A DNA stretch of 64,000 nucleotides from Streptomyces parvus (GTDB lineage: Bacteria > Actinomycetota > Actinomycetes > Streptomycetales > Streptomycetaceae), in assembly GCF_014648875.1 (NCBI RefSeq), contig NZ_BMRY01000002.1, positions 841,961-905,960 on the forward strand, read 5' to 3'. A program made the translations under genes and the position numbers. Within the stretch, counting starts at the first letter, position 1. Every line of letters starts with the position of its first letter. Positions 50,586 to 58,750 of this stretch are shown here, piece after piece. Under the pieces are notes generated by a model, which was given only the letters and a program-made list of their open reading frames with translations, made no database searches and had not been told where the DNA came from.

Positions 50586-51362
50586 TCAGTACGCGCTGTT
50601 CACGTTGTCCATGGAGCCGTAGCGGTCGGCCGCGTAGTTGCAGGCGGCGACGATGTTGGCGACCGGGTCGTACAGGTCCTTCTTGGTGCCCGCCACGTGG
50701 TAGCGGTCGAAGGTCGGCTGGATCACCTGGAGCAGACCCTTGGACGGGACGCCGTTGCGGGCGTTGATGTCCCAGTTGTTGATCGCCCAACGGTTACCGC
50801 TGGACTCACGGATGATGTTGCGGTGGATCCCCTCGTAGGAACCGGGGATGCCTTCCTTCTTCATGATCGCCATGGCCTCGCGGATCCAGCCGTCCAGGTT
50901 GTTGGCGTAGACGGGCTTGCGCGCGGTGGAGCGGTTGGCCTTCTCGGACGCGCGCTTCTTCGCGTCCGCCTTGGCCTTGGCGGCCTTCTCGGCCTTGTCC
51001 TTCGCGTCGGCGGCGGCCTTGGCCTTCGCCTCGGACGCGGCCTTCGCCTTCGCCGCCTTGGCCTTGGTCTCGGCGGCGGCCTTCGCCTTGGCGGCGTCGG
51101 CGGCCTTCACCAGCTTCTCGGCGGTGGAGTGCTGCTCGATCATGCTGTTCTGCACGGTCTTGGCCTGGGCGGTTCCCGTGGCGTTGGTGAAGGCCACGGG
51201 CGCAGCGGCGGCTGCCGCCTGCGGGGCAATCTCGGCATCGGCGTTCGACGGGACGAGCGAGAAGGTCAGGGCGGCGACGCCCAGGGCCGACACACCGGCC
51301 ACGGAGATCTTCTGGACCTTGTTAAGACGACGGAGACGACTGGGAATGCGAGTCGCAGACAT
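50586..51362 (-). CDS. Secreted transglycosylase SLT-domain protein
   Basis: The 258-residue protein starts at ATG 51362. A signal peptide spans about 20-43 (SVAGVSALGVAALTFSLVPS then NADA). The middle (about 80-150) is an extreme Ala/Lys/Glu heptad-like region, almost certainly a long coiled coil or wall-spanning helix. The C-terminal SLT-like domain (about 155-258) shows NLDGWIREAMAIMKKEGIPG and the catalytic Glu in NIIRESSGNRWAINNWDINA. GVPSKGLLQVIQPTFDRYHV, DPVANIVAACNYAADRYGSM and a final NVNSAY follow. It probably cuts peptidoglycan in the wall. A hairpin GTCCTC-CGT-GAGGAC lies about 30-45 bases before the start. Confidence 0.93.
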   Translation of the reverse strand: MSATRIPSRLRRLNKVQKISVAGVSALGVAALTFSLVPSNADAEIAPQAAAAAAPVAFTNATGTAQAKTVQNSMIEQHSTAEKLVKAADAAKAKAAAETKAKAAKAKAASEAKAKAAADAKDKAEKAAKAKADAKKRASEKANRSTARKPVYANNLDGWIREAMAIMKKEGIPGSYEGIHRNIIRESSGNRWAINNWDINARNGVPSKGLLQVIQPTFDRYHVAGTKKDLYDPVANIVAACNYAADRYGSMDNVNSAY

Positions 51363-51634
51363 GTAGGGCTACCTCTTCGAATGCTCAGGTGTCCTCACGG
51401 AGGACGAGACCGGAGGCGGTGATGCGTACCTCCGTCGGGGACGAGAGCAATTCTTAGCGGCAGCAAAATGCTGTGGCAAAGGTGTGACGTACGAAGCCGG
51501 GTAGTGGAGAAGGGTCCTGTTCGCCCGAAATGACCCTCGTGCGCTCCTGCTCAAAACGCCCTTATGGGCCCACTAGGTACGTTCGTAAGTGATGTGCACC
51601 CTATGCCTGGGCTCACATCGGCCAGGTAACAGTC

Positions 51635-52894
51635 TCACCACTCGTTGCTGAAGCAATTCGGAGCGTTACGTTCCTCATCCGGCAGGATGAGGTGGACGTC
51701 CCCGAACTCATGCCAGAGGTACCGCTCCTGGAGCGCCGCCTCGTACCCATGGCGCAGCGCCTCGCGCCCCGCCACCGCCTCCAGCATCAGCAGATGCGAG
51801 GCCTGGGGCTCGTGCAGCCCGGTCAGCAGCCCGTCCACCACCCGCACCCCCCGCCGCGGCGTCACCACGAGGTCCGTCCACCCCTCGGCGGGCCGCACCA
51901 CCCCGTCCGGGCCCACCGCCGACTCCAGCGCCCGCACGGCCGTCGTCCCCACCGCGACCACCCGCCCGCTTCCCGCCGCCCGCACGGCGTTCACCAGCCA
52001 GGCGGTCGCCGCCGGCACCGCGAACCGCTCCGGGTACGGCGGCTCGTGCGCCTCCGCCGAGGCCACCCCCGTATGCAGGGACAGCGGAGCGAACAGCACC
52101 CCCCGGCGCACCAGCTCCGCCACCAGCGGGACCGTGAAGGGACGCGCGGCGCTCGGCATCTCCGCCGAACCGCTGCCGTCCGGGGAGGGAACCGCGAACA
52201 CCGTCCGGTACGCCGACAGCGGCTGATCCCGATCCGTGTACCCGTACCGAATGGGCCGCCCGTACCGCCGCAGCAGCTCCGGCACCGCCTCCGGCACCCG
52301 CGCCCACCACAGCCGGGCCCCGGCCGAGGGCCCCAGCGGATCCTCCAGCACCAGGGCCCGCCCGCCCGGCAGCCGCACCACCGTCCCCGCCGGACCCCCG
52401 CGCCGCGGCCCGGTGACACCCGCCCCGACAGGCGCCCGCAGCTCCACCGCCCACCGCCCGTCCGCACCCCGCGTCGAGAAGTGCACGACGACCCGCTCCC
52501 CGCCGACCCGCCCGTTCACCGCGGCGGGCAACGTCATGGACGTGTTCACCACCAGCACGTCACCGCGCCGCAGCTGCTCCGGCAGCTCCCGAAACGCATG
52601 GTGCGCCACGGAACGCCCCCGGGACACGAGCAGCCGCACGTCATCACGCCCCGCCCCACGCTGCTCGGCCGGCACCCGAGCCGACAAGGCGTCCGGCACC
52701 CGCAGGGCCTCCAGCGAGGTGACCCCGTCGACCGGACCGGTCCCGGCCCCGGCCGGGCGCGCGTCCAGGTCCGGAGAATCCGCGCCCGCCGCCGTCCCCG
52801 CCCCACCCGGGCCGGACGAGTCGGACGGTTCCCCGCCCGCCCCCGGCACGACGAGGGCCACGTCGCCGCTCCCGCACCGCCCCCGCGCGGTCAT
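51635..52894 (-). CDS. queA: S-adenosylmethionine:tRNA ribosyltransferase-isomerase
   Basis: QueA transfers and isomerises the ribosyl part of SAM onto 7-aminomethyl-7-deazaguanine in tRNA, near the end of queuosine synthesis. The protein has 419 residues, with an unusual Gly/Pro/Asp-rich N-terminal extension of about 65. Family sequence starts at LRVPDALSARVPAEQRGAGR DDVRLL. Other signatures are LRRGDVLVVNTSMTLPAAVN, FAPLSLHTGVASAEAHEPPY PERF and the end LMLEAVAGREALRHGYEAAL then YLWHEFGDVHLIL. The ATG at 52894 overlaps the stop of the upstream SDR gene, which supports the long N-terminus. No other queuosine gene is nearby. Confidence 0.93.
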   Translation of the reverse strand: MTARGRCGSGDVALVVPGAGGEPSDSSGPGGAGTAAGADSPDLDARPAGAGTGPVDGVTSLEALRVPDALSARVPAEQRGAGRDDVRLLVSRGRSVAHHAFRELPEQLRRGDVLVVNTSMTLPAAVNGRVGGERVVVHFSTRGADGRWAVELRAPVGAGVTGPRRGGPAGTVVRLPGGRALVLEDPLGPSAGARLWWARVPEAVPELLRRYGRPIRYGYTDRDQPLSAYRTVFAVPSPDGSGSAEMPSAARPFTVPLVAELVRRGVLFAPLSLHTGVASAEAHEPPYPERFAVPAATAWLVNAVRAAGSGRVVAVGTTAVRALESAVGPDGVVRPAEGWTDLVVTPRRGVRVVDGLLTGLHEPQASHLLMLEAVAGREALRHGYEAALQERYLWHEFGDVHLILPDEERNAPNCFSNEW

Positions 52895-53613
52895 CGCGCA
52901 CCCCCGCCCTGCCCCGCCGGCCCCTCCAGCAGGGCCGGAGCCGCGTACCGGCCGCCGGCGGGCCGCTCCCGCACCAGCCGCAGGAACGCCGGTACCACGC
53001 TCTCCGGCGACGGCCGCGGATCCGCGTCCTCCGGCACCGCCGCGGCGTACAGGTCCGTCGCCATGTCACCCGGGTCGACGGCCCACACCCGCAGCCCCGG
53101 CTCCTCCTCGCCCAGCACCGCCGCCAGCTGGTCCAGCGCCGCCTTCGACGCCCCGTAACCGCCCCACGTCGGATACGGCTCCGCCGCCGCGTCCGAGCTG
53201 ACCACCACCACCGCCCCCGCCTCCGAGACCCGCAGCAGCGGCAACGCCTCCTGTACGAGACCGAGCGCCGCCACCACATTCGTCTCCAGCGCCCGCCTGA
53301 GCCCCTCCAGCGGCAGCACGTCCAGCCGTACCAGCGGCTCCGCGCCCAGCACGCTCGCGTTGCTCACCAACAGGTCGAGCCCGCCCAGCGAACCGGCCGC
53401 CGCCACCAGATCCGCCCGGTGCGCCGCATCCGTGACGTCCCCGGGGACCGCCATCACCCGCGCCCCGTACCGCTCGCGCAGCTCCCGCGCCGTCTCCTCC
53501 AGCACCCCGGCGGTCCGGGCGTCCAGCACCAGATCCCAGCCCTCCCCGGCCAGCACCTGAGCCAACGCCCGTCCCAGCCCCTTCGAACCACCCGTGATCA
53601 TCGCGACCGGCAT
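52891..53613 (-). CDS. SDR family oxidoreductase
   Basis: The ATG at 53613 after AGGGGA gives 240 residues. It is a classical NAD(P)-dependent SDR, with TGGSKGLGRALAQVLAGEGW (about 8-27), LLVSNASVLG and the catalytic set Ser (VVVSSDAAAEPYPTWG) and YGASK (about 159-163). An upstream ATG at 53646 would add 11 residues with little family support. The substrate is unknown. Its TGA overlaps the queA start. The two are therefore co-translated, although no functional link to queuosine is evident. Confidence 0.9.
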   Translation of the reverse strand: MPVAMITGGSKGLGRALAQVLAGEGWDLVLDARTAGVLEETARELRERYGARVMAVPGDVTDAAHRADLVAAAGSLGGLDLLVSNASVLGAEPLVRLDVLPLEGLRRALETNVVAALGLVQEALPLLRVSEAGAVVVVSSDAAAEPYPTWGGYGASKAALDQLAAVLGEEEPGLRVWAVDPGDMATDLYAAAVPEDADPRPSPESVVPAFLRLVRERPAGGRYAAPALLEGPAGQGGGAR

Positions 53614-53844
53614 GGTGACCGTCCCCTTCGTACCCTCGGCGTCCACCGGGAGACCCCGGCGACTTCACCGTAGGAAGACCCGGCCGCACGGCGCCTCGCC
53701 CTGGAGCCGCACCCGTACCCGGCACTTCGGCGTAGGTCCCGGGAGGTCCTACGACCTCCGGCCGAGGGCTCGCCCGGCCCGGGCCTAGGCCCCCGCCCAC
53801 CGGGCCCCGACCCGGGCCCGATACGACGGCCCGGCCCCCGCCGG

Positions 53845-53859
53845 TACGGTGATCCCATG
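53845..53859 (+). promoter_or_regulatory. Leaderless-type promoter of the histidine kinase gene
   Basis: TACGGT (53845-53850) stands exactly six bases before the ATG at 53857. There is no ribosome site. A -35 element is not obvious. Confidence 0.5.
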
Positions 53860-55002
53860 AGTCATCGCCCACCGTCGGGCCTCGCCGCGGTGAGTGCCGC
53901 GCTGCTCGCCATGAGCCGGCACCTCGAAGTGGGCGACGTCCTGAAGACGATCGTCGCCTCCGCCCGCGAGCTGCTCGACGCCCAGTACGCGGCCCTCGGC
54001 GTCCCGGACGACCACGGCGGCTTCGCCCAGTTCGTGGTCGACGGCGTCAGCGACGAACAGTGGAAGGCCATCGGCCCGCTGCCCCGCCAGCACGGCATCC
54101 TCGCCGCGATGCTCCACCAGGCGAAGCCCGAACGCCTCGCCGACGTCCGCGAGGACCCCCGTTTCGAGGGCTGGCCCGACGCCCACCCCGACATGTCCGA
54201 CTTCCTCGGCCTGCCCATCACGGACGGCGACGAGATCATCGGCGCGCTCTTCCTCGCCAACAAGATGTGCCCCAAGCCCGACGGCGGCTGCGGCTTCACC
54301 GCCGAGGACGAGGAACTGCTCTCGATCCTCGCCCAGCACGCCGCGATCGCCCTCACCAACGCCCGCCTCTACGAACGCAGCCGCGAGCTGACCATCGCCG
54401 AGGAACGCTCCCGCCTCGCCCACGAACTGCACGATGCGGTCAGCCAGAAGCTGTTCTCGCTCCGCCTCACCGCCCAGGCCGCCGCCGCCCTCGTCGACCG
54501 CGACCCCGGCCGGGCCAAGGGGGAGCTCCAGCAGGTCGCCGCCCTCGCCGCCGAAGCCGTCGACGAACTACGGGCGGCGGTCGTGGAGCTGCGACCGGCC
54601 GCCCTCGACGAGGACGGTCTGATCGCCACCCTCCGCACCCAGATCCAGGTCCTGGACCGGGCGCACACCGCAGAGGTCGCCTTCGAGAGCTGCGGAGTGC
54701 GCGCGCTGCCCGCCGCGCAGGAGGAAGCGCTGCTCCGGGTCGCCCAGGAGGCCCTCCACAACGCCCTGCGCCACTCCGGGGCCGAGCGTGTGAGCGTCAC
54801 CCTGGCCCGGCGCGGCCCCGCCACCGTCCTGCGCGTCACCGACGACGGGGACGGCTTTGATCCCACCGCCGTCCGGCGGGCGGGCCGCCACCTCGGCCTC
54901 GTCTCCATGCGCCACCGGGCGAACAGCGTCGGCGGCCGACTCACCGTTGCATCGGAGCCCGGCAAGGGCGCCACGATCGAGATGGAGGTCCCCGGTGGCT
55001 GA
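53857..55002 (+). CDS. GAF-domain sensor histidine kinase
   Basis: The 381-residue cytosolic kinase has a GAF domain (about 20-170) with one Cys pair region (KMCPKPDGGCGF). The dimerisation/phosphoacceptor helix is of the HisKA_3 type: ERSRLAHELHDAVSQKLFSL, with the phospho-His near 192. The C-terminal ATPase domain (about 285-380) has ALHNALRHSGAERVSVTLAR, DDGDGFDP and HLGLVSMRHRANSVGG. It resembles DevS/NarL-linked kinases. The response regulator gene overlaps its end by 8 bases. The GAF ligand is unknown; a heme or redox ligand is possible but not shown by sequence. Confidence 0.93.
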   Translation: MSHRPPSGLAAVSAALLAMSRHLEVGDVLKTIVASARELLDAQYAALGVPDDHGGFAQFVVDGVSDEQWKAIGPLPRQHGILAAMLHQAKPERLADVREDPRFEGWPDAHPDMSDFLGLPITDGDEIIGALFLANKMCPKPDGGCGFTAEDEELLSILAQHAAIALTNARLYERSRELTIAEERSRLAHELHDAVSQKLFSLRLTAQAAAALVDRDPGRAKGELQQVAALAAEAVDELRAAVVELRPAALDEDGLIATLRTQIQVLDRAHTAEVAFESCGVRALPAAQEEALLRVAQEALHNALRHSGAERVSVTLARRGPATVLRVTDDGDGFDPTAVRRAGRHLGLVSMRHRANSVGGRLTVASEPGKGATIEMEVPGG

Positions 55003-55639
55003 CAAGATCATCAGGGTGCTGCTGGTCGACGACCACCAGGTGGTCCGCCGCGGACTGCGCACCTTCCTGGAGATCCAGGAGGACATAGAGGTCGTCGGCG
55101 AGGCGCCCGACGGTGCGGAGGGCGTGGCCCGGACCGAGGAACTGCGCCCCGACGTCGTGCTCATGGACATCAAGATGCCCGGCACCGACGGCATCGAGGC
55201 GCTGCGCCGCCTGCGCGAGCTCGACAACCCGGCCAAGGTCCTCATCGTCACCAGCTTCACCGAACAGCGCACCGTGGTCCCCGCCCTGCGCGCCGGAGCC
55301 TCCGGTTACGTCTACAAGGACGTCGACCCCGACGCCCTGGCGGGGGCGATCCGCTCCGTCCACGCCGGACACGTCCTGCTCCAGCCCGAGGTCGCCGGCG
55401 CCCTCCTCGCCCAGGAGGACACGGGCACCGGCACGGGGCGGGGGAGCACCCTCACCGAACGGGAACGCGAGGTCCTCGGCCTCATCGCGGACGGCCGTTC
55501 GAACCGGGAGATCGCCCGGGCCCTCGTCCTCTCCGAGAAGACGGTCAAGACCCACGTCTCGAACATCCTGATGAAACTCGACCTGGCCGACCGTACCCAG
55601 GCGGCGCTGTGGGCGGTACGCCACGGAGCGGTGGGCTGA
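54995..55639 (+). CDS. NarL/FixJ-family response regulator
   Basis: The GTG at 54995 overlaps the kinase gene and gives 214 residues. The receiver domain has the acidic pair VDDHQ (11-15), phospho-acceptor D58 in DVVLMDIKMPGTDG, Thr/Ser in VTSF and Lys in YVYKDVDPDALA. The LuxR-type helix-turn-helix (about 150-210) shows LTEREREVLGLIADGRSNRE then IARALVLSEKTVKTHVSNIL. It should be activated by the adjacent kinase. The next gene is chpE, about 150 bp downstream on the same strand, so a role in chaplin expression can be asked but is not shown. Confidence 0.94.
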   Translation: MADKIIRVLLVDDHQVVRRGLRTFLEIQEDIEVVGEAPDGAEGVARTEELRPDVVLMDIKMPGTDGIEALRRLRELDNPAKVLIVTSFTEQRTVVPALRAGASGYVYKDVDPDALAGAIRSVHAGHVLLQPEVAGALLAQEDTGTGTGRGSTLTEREREVLGLIADGRSNREIARALVLSEKTVKTHVSNILMKLDLADRTQAALWAVRHGAVG

Positions 55640-55744
55640 CGTCGTCGGCGCCGGCGGTTCCCGTCCGGACTGAGATTCATACTGTCGGGTGTATGTCACC
55701 CGAACGGCGCATCCTTCCGGGCGGCACGGCGTTCTCCAGGGCGT

Positions 55745-55765
55745 GCTGCGGCGGCTTGCCGCAGC
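55745..55765 (+). terminator. Hairpin in the chpE upstream region
   Basis: GCTGCGGC-GGCTT-GCCGCAGC is followed by CCTTTCT, which resembles an intrinsic terminator. It lies 22 bases before the chpE GTG, so it either ends the kinase/regulator transcript or acts as a leader hairpin of chpE. Confidence 0.5.
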
Positions 55766-55786
55766 CCTTTCTAGGAGGATCCTGAA

Positions 55787-56038
55787 GTGAAGAACCTGAA
55801 GAAGGCCGCCGCCGTCACGATGATCGCGGGCGGGCTCATCGCCGCCGGCGCCGGTGCCGCCTCCGCCACCGGCCACAGCGGTGCCGGCGCCCACGGCGTC
55901 GCCACCAACTCCCCGGGCGTCGCCAGCGGCAACCTCGTGCAGGTTCCGGTCGCCGTCCCGGTGAACGTGGTCGGCAACACGGTCAACGTGGTGGGCCTCC
56001 TCAACCCGGCCTTCGGCAACCTGGGCCTGAACCACTGA
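55787..56038 (+). CDS. chpE: Short chaplin ChpE
   Basis: The GTG at 55787, eight bases after AGGAGG, gives 83 residues. A signal peptide (KKAAAVTMIAGGLIAAGAGA then ASA) precedes one chaplin domain (GVASGNLVQVPVAVPVNVVG then NTVNVVGLLNPAFGNLG, about 42-81). The mature protein has no cysteine. As I recall, ChpE is the S. coelicolor chaplin without the conserved Cys pair, and its sequence and position match. Chaplins assemble as amyloid-like films that let aerial hyphae leave water. There is no sortase signal, so it is a free, secreted short chaplin. Confidence 0.95.
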   Translation: MKNLKKAAAVTMIAGGLIAAGAGAASATGHSGAGAHGVATNSPGVASGNLVQVPVAVPVNVVGNTVNVVGLLNPAFGNLGLNH

Positions 56039-56099
56039 CGACCCCTGACGCCGGAAGCCCCGCTGCGCCAACTGTTCCAGCCCGCCCGGGCACCTCACC

Positions 56100-56308
56100 C
56101 AGCCCGTCCGGCGTTTGAGGACGGAACCGCCAAGGCGGGGCTCCCGCACTCAATGGGCTCCCCGCCCGGGGTCCTATCCCAGCCCTCCGGGCACCCACTC
56201 CAGCCCGTCCGGCGCTTGAGGACGGCCCCCCCCACGGCGGGGCTCCCGCACCAGAACAGGCCCCCGGCCCGGGGCACCGCACCCCCAGCCCGTCCGGCAC
56301 CTGAGGAC
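56100..56308. repeat. Three copies of an extragenic palindromic-type repeat
   Basis: CAGCCCGTCCGGCG followed by TTGAGGAC (with small changes) occurs at 56100-56123, 56201-56225 and 56286-56308. Copies 1 and 2 are each followed by GGCGGGGCTCCCGCAC (around 56135-56150 and 56237-56250). GTCC/GGAC ends make each copy weakly self-complementary. The 285-bp gap between chpE and the next gene is made mostly of this repeat, and no gene is supported in it. Confidence 0.8.
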
Positions 56309-56323
56309 TAAGGGCCCGCAGCC

Positions 56324-57109
56324 CTACCGCCGCACCTCCCCGCCCTCCACATACGCGTTGTACGCCGCCACCAACGCCCGCCGAGCCACCCGCTCCACCG
56401 GCCGCAACGCCTCCCCCCGCGCCGCGATCTCCGACGCGCTCACCGCGCCGCCGTGCCCGTTCTCGTACGCCACCGAGACCAGCAGCCCCACCCGCTGCGC
56501 CATCTCCAGCACCCGCACCGCCCGCGGCGGATACCCGGGCGCCAGCACCTCGCGCCCCCGCTCCACCCGCGCCCGGTACGCGTCCACCGCCGCCTCCGCC
56601 ACCGGCCCGGAACCGGCCACGTCCAGCCGCGACAGCACCGCCGTCGCATCCCGCAACGCCTCCGCCAGCTCCCGCTCCGCCTCGCCCAGCGACGGCACAT
56701 CCGCGGGCGGCGCCTCCCTCACCGGCAGCACCCGCCAGACCACCTCGACGTGCAGATCCCCCTCCGGCCCGGCCTCGCTCACCTCCGGCACCAGCCCGTA
56801 CGGCACCCCGTATGCGACCACGGCCTCCTCCGCCTCCAGCGCCCGCGCGTTGAAGTCCGGCGGACCGCTCAGCCCCAGCGGATGCCCCGGCACCGGCAGC
56901 GCCACCCGGAAACCGGTCGCCCCCAGCCCCCTCAGCCGGCCTAGCGCCAGCGTGAGCCCGACCGGCCCCGCCTCACCCGGCAACCCCTCGACGCGGTGCA
57001 CCGCGTCCTCTCCGACAATCGCGAGGGCCGCCTCGTCCGGCGAGACGAGTCCCGCCAGAAGCGCGTTTCCCCAAGCGGCCAACAACCCTGAACGTGGTTC
57101 GACAAGCAT
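56324..57109 (-). CDS. Conserved actinobacterial protein of unknown function
   Basis: The 261-residue protein starts at ATG 57109 (MLVEPRSGLLAAWGNALLAG). No membrane segment, signal or catalytic motif is seen. The first half (LVSPDEAALAIVGEDAVHRV, GLTLALGRLRGLGATGFRVA LPVPGHPLGL) looks like an alpha/beta domain. The C-terminal half (about 135-255) is helical, ending VERVARRALVAAYNAYVEGG. The PGHPLGLSGPPDFNARALEA stretch is the most distinctive. Homologues are widespread in Streptomyces, always hypothetical as far as I know. Confidence 0.82.
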   Translation of the reverse strand: MLVEPRSGLLAAWGNALLAGLVSPDEAALAIVGEDAVHRVEGLPGEAGPVGLTLALGRLRGLGATGFRVALPVPGHPLGLSGPPDFNARALEAEEAVVAYGVPYGLVPEVSEAGPEGDLHVEVVWRVLPVREAPPADVPSLGEAERELAEALRDATAVLSRLDVAGSGPVAEAAVDAYRARVERGREVLAPGYPPRAVRVLEMAQRVGLLVSVAYENGHGGAVSASEIAARGEALRPVERVARRALVAAYNAYVEGGEVRR

Positions 57110-57253
57110 GCCGACAGCCTAGGGAACGCCCGGCCCGTGCCTGCCGTACGGACCTCACGCCCGAACCACTCGCGCGGTGGCGTAGGTTTTCCCTGGGAGC
57201 CGTGCCCACCGGCACGCGACGATCGACGAGACTGCTTGGGGAGACAACGCGCC

Positions 57254-58051
57254 ATGAGCGATGTACTGGAGCTGGTGGACGTATCCGTGGTCCGCGACGG
57301 ACGCGCTCTGGTGGAAGACGTCTCCTGGTCGGTCAAGGAGGGGGAGCGCTGGGTCATCCTGGGCCCCAACGGCGCCGGCAAGACGACCCTCCTCAACCTC
57401 GCGTCCAGCTACCTCTTCCCGAGCAAGGGAACGGCGAGCGTCCTCGGCGAGAAGCTCGGCGGCGTCGGCACCGACGTCTTCGAGCTCCGCCCCCGCATCG
57501 GCATGGCGGGCGTCGCGATGGCCGACAAGCTGCCCAAGCGCCAGACCGTCCTGCAGACCGTCCTCACCGCCGCGTACGGCATGACCGCCACCTGGCACGA
57601 GAACTACGAGGCCGTCGACGAGGAGCGCGCCCGCGCCTTCCTCGACCGCCTCGGCATGACCGAGTACCTGGACCGCAAGTTCGCCACGCTCTCCGAAGGA
57701 GAGCGCAAGCGCACGCTCATCGCCCGCGCCATGATGACCGACCCCGAGCTGCTGCTCCTCGACGAGCCCGCCGCCGGGCTCGACCTCGGCGGGCGCGAGG
57801 ACCTCGTCCGCCGCCTCGGCCGTCTCGCCCGTGACCCCTTCGCCCCCTCCATGATCATGGTCACCCACCATGTCGAGGAGATCGCGCCCGGCTTCACCCA
57901 CGTCCTGATGATCCGCCAGGGCAAGATCCTCGCCGCCGGCCCCATGGAGACCGAGCTCAGCTCCCGCAACCTCTCCCGCTGCTTCGGCCTGCCGCTCATC
58001 GTCGAGCACACAGGCGACCGCTACACCGCCCACGGCCTCCCGCTCTCCTGA
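57254..58051 (+). CDS. ABC transporter ATP-binding protein
   Basis: The ATG at 57254 after GGGGAG gives 265 residues with one ABC domain. Walker A is GPNGAGKTT (about 38-46). The signature is atypical: LSEGERKRTLIARAMM in place of LSGGQ. Walker B is LLLLDEPAAGLDLGG, and the switch His is in MVTHHVEEIAPGFTH. The sequence resembles the ModF/YlmA-type stand-alone ATPases more than importers with permeases. No permease gene lies beside it, so it may serve a distant permease or work alone. Confidence 0.9.
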   Translation: MSDVLELVDVSVVRDGRALVEDVSWSVKEGERWVILGPNGAGKTTLLNLASSYLFPSKGTASVLGEKLGGVGTDVFELRPRIGMAGVAMADKLPKRQTVLQTVLTAAYGMTATWHENYEAVDEERARAFLDRLGMTEYLDRKFATLSEGERKRTLIARAMMTDPELLLLDEPAAGLDLGGREDLVRRLGRLARDPFAPSMIMVTHHVEEIAPGFTHVLMIRQGKILAAGPMETELSSRNLSRCFGLPLIVEHTGDRYTAHGLPLS

Positions 58052-58121
58052 CCGAAGCCGCCGCACGAGGCCATCTCACCCCGACCGGCAGGCGGTTCAC
58101 CGCAGTTGACCCCCGTGCGCC

Positions 58122-58160
58122 CTGTCGGTGACGCACCGACAGTCCTACGATGACCATGTG
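58122..58160 (+). promoter_or_regulatory. Promoter of nfeD-like gene with a perfect 9-bp inverted repeat
   Basis: The arms CTGTCGGTG (58122-58130) and CACCGACAG (58134-58142) are separated by ACG. Four bases later is a -10 TACGAT (58146-58151), then six bases and the GTG start at 58158. The inverted repeat occupies the -35 position, and transcription would start at the start codon. This is a strong candidate operator, with no regulator gene beside it. Confidence 0.65.
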
Positions 58161-58586
58161 GACATCGACGCATGGGTGTGGTGGCTGATCGGCGCGGTGG
58201 GACTGGGCATCCCCCTCGTCCTGACCGCGATGCCCGAATTCGGCATGTTCGCCGTCGGGGCGGTGGCCGCATCGGCCGTCGCGGCCCTCGGCGGCGGAAT
58301 CGTCGCCCAAGTGCTGGTCTTCGTCCTGGTCTCGGTCGCGCTGATCGCCGTCGTGCGCCCGATCGCCGCCAGACACCGGGCCGGACAGACCGGGCAGGCC
58401 AGCGGCATCGACGCCCTGAAGGGCCGTCAAGCGGCCGTGCTGGAACGGGTATCGGCCGACGGCGGCCGCATCAAGCTCGCCGGCGAGGTCTGGTCCGCCC
58501 GTTCCTACGACCCCGACCAGGTCTTCGAGCCCGGCACCCAGGTCGATGTCATCGACATCGACGGAGCGACGGCCGTCGTCATGTGA
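58158..58586 (+). CDS. NfeD-like membrane protein
   Basis: The GTG at 58158 gives 142 residues. Two or three spans cover about 5-65 (WVWWLIGAVGLGIPLVLTAM, MFAVGAVAASAVAALGGGIV and AQVLVFVLVSVALIAVVRPI). The C-terminal OB-fold domain (about 80-140) has the NfeD pattern GRQAAVLERVSADGGRIKLA then GEVWSARSYD and GTQVDVIDIDGATAVVM. NfeD proteins partner with SPFH/flotillin proteins in membrane microdomains; such a gene follows about 160 bp downstream on the same strand. Confidence 0.9.
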   Translation: MDIDAWVWWLIGAVGLGIPLVLTAMPEFGMFAVGAVAASAVAALGGGIVAQVLVFVLVSVALIAVVRPIAARHRAGQTGQASGIDALKGRQAAVLERVSADGGRIKLAGEVWSARSYDPDQVFEPGTQVDVIDIDGATAVVM

Positions 58587-58750
58587 CCGAAGTGCGCACG
58601 GGGCGGGCCCACGTCTGCCAGACTCGAAGTCGATCATGTCGATCATCGGAGACCCCGGCCCGGACGGCAACCCACCGACCACCGGACACACCTGAGGACC
58701 GACCCCGATAACCGCGATCCACCGGCCAACCGAAGGGCACCAGAGACACC

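Noticed and set aside
51363..51634. Possible c-di-AMP (ydaO-type) riboswitch upstream of the secreted SLT-domain protein
   Set aside because: Such switches precede some Streptomyces wall hydrolases, but the conserved ydaO segments were not found in this leader. Only a small GTCCTC/GAGGAC hairpin is visible.
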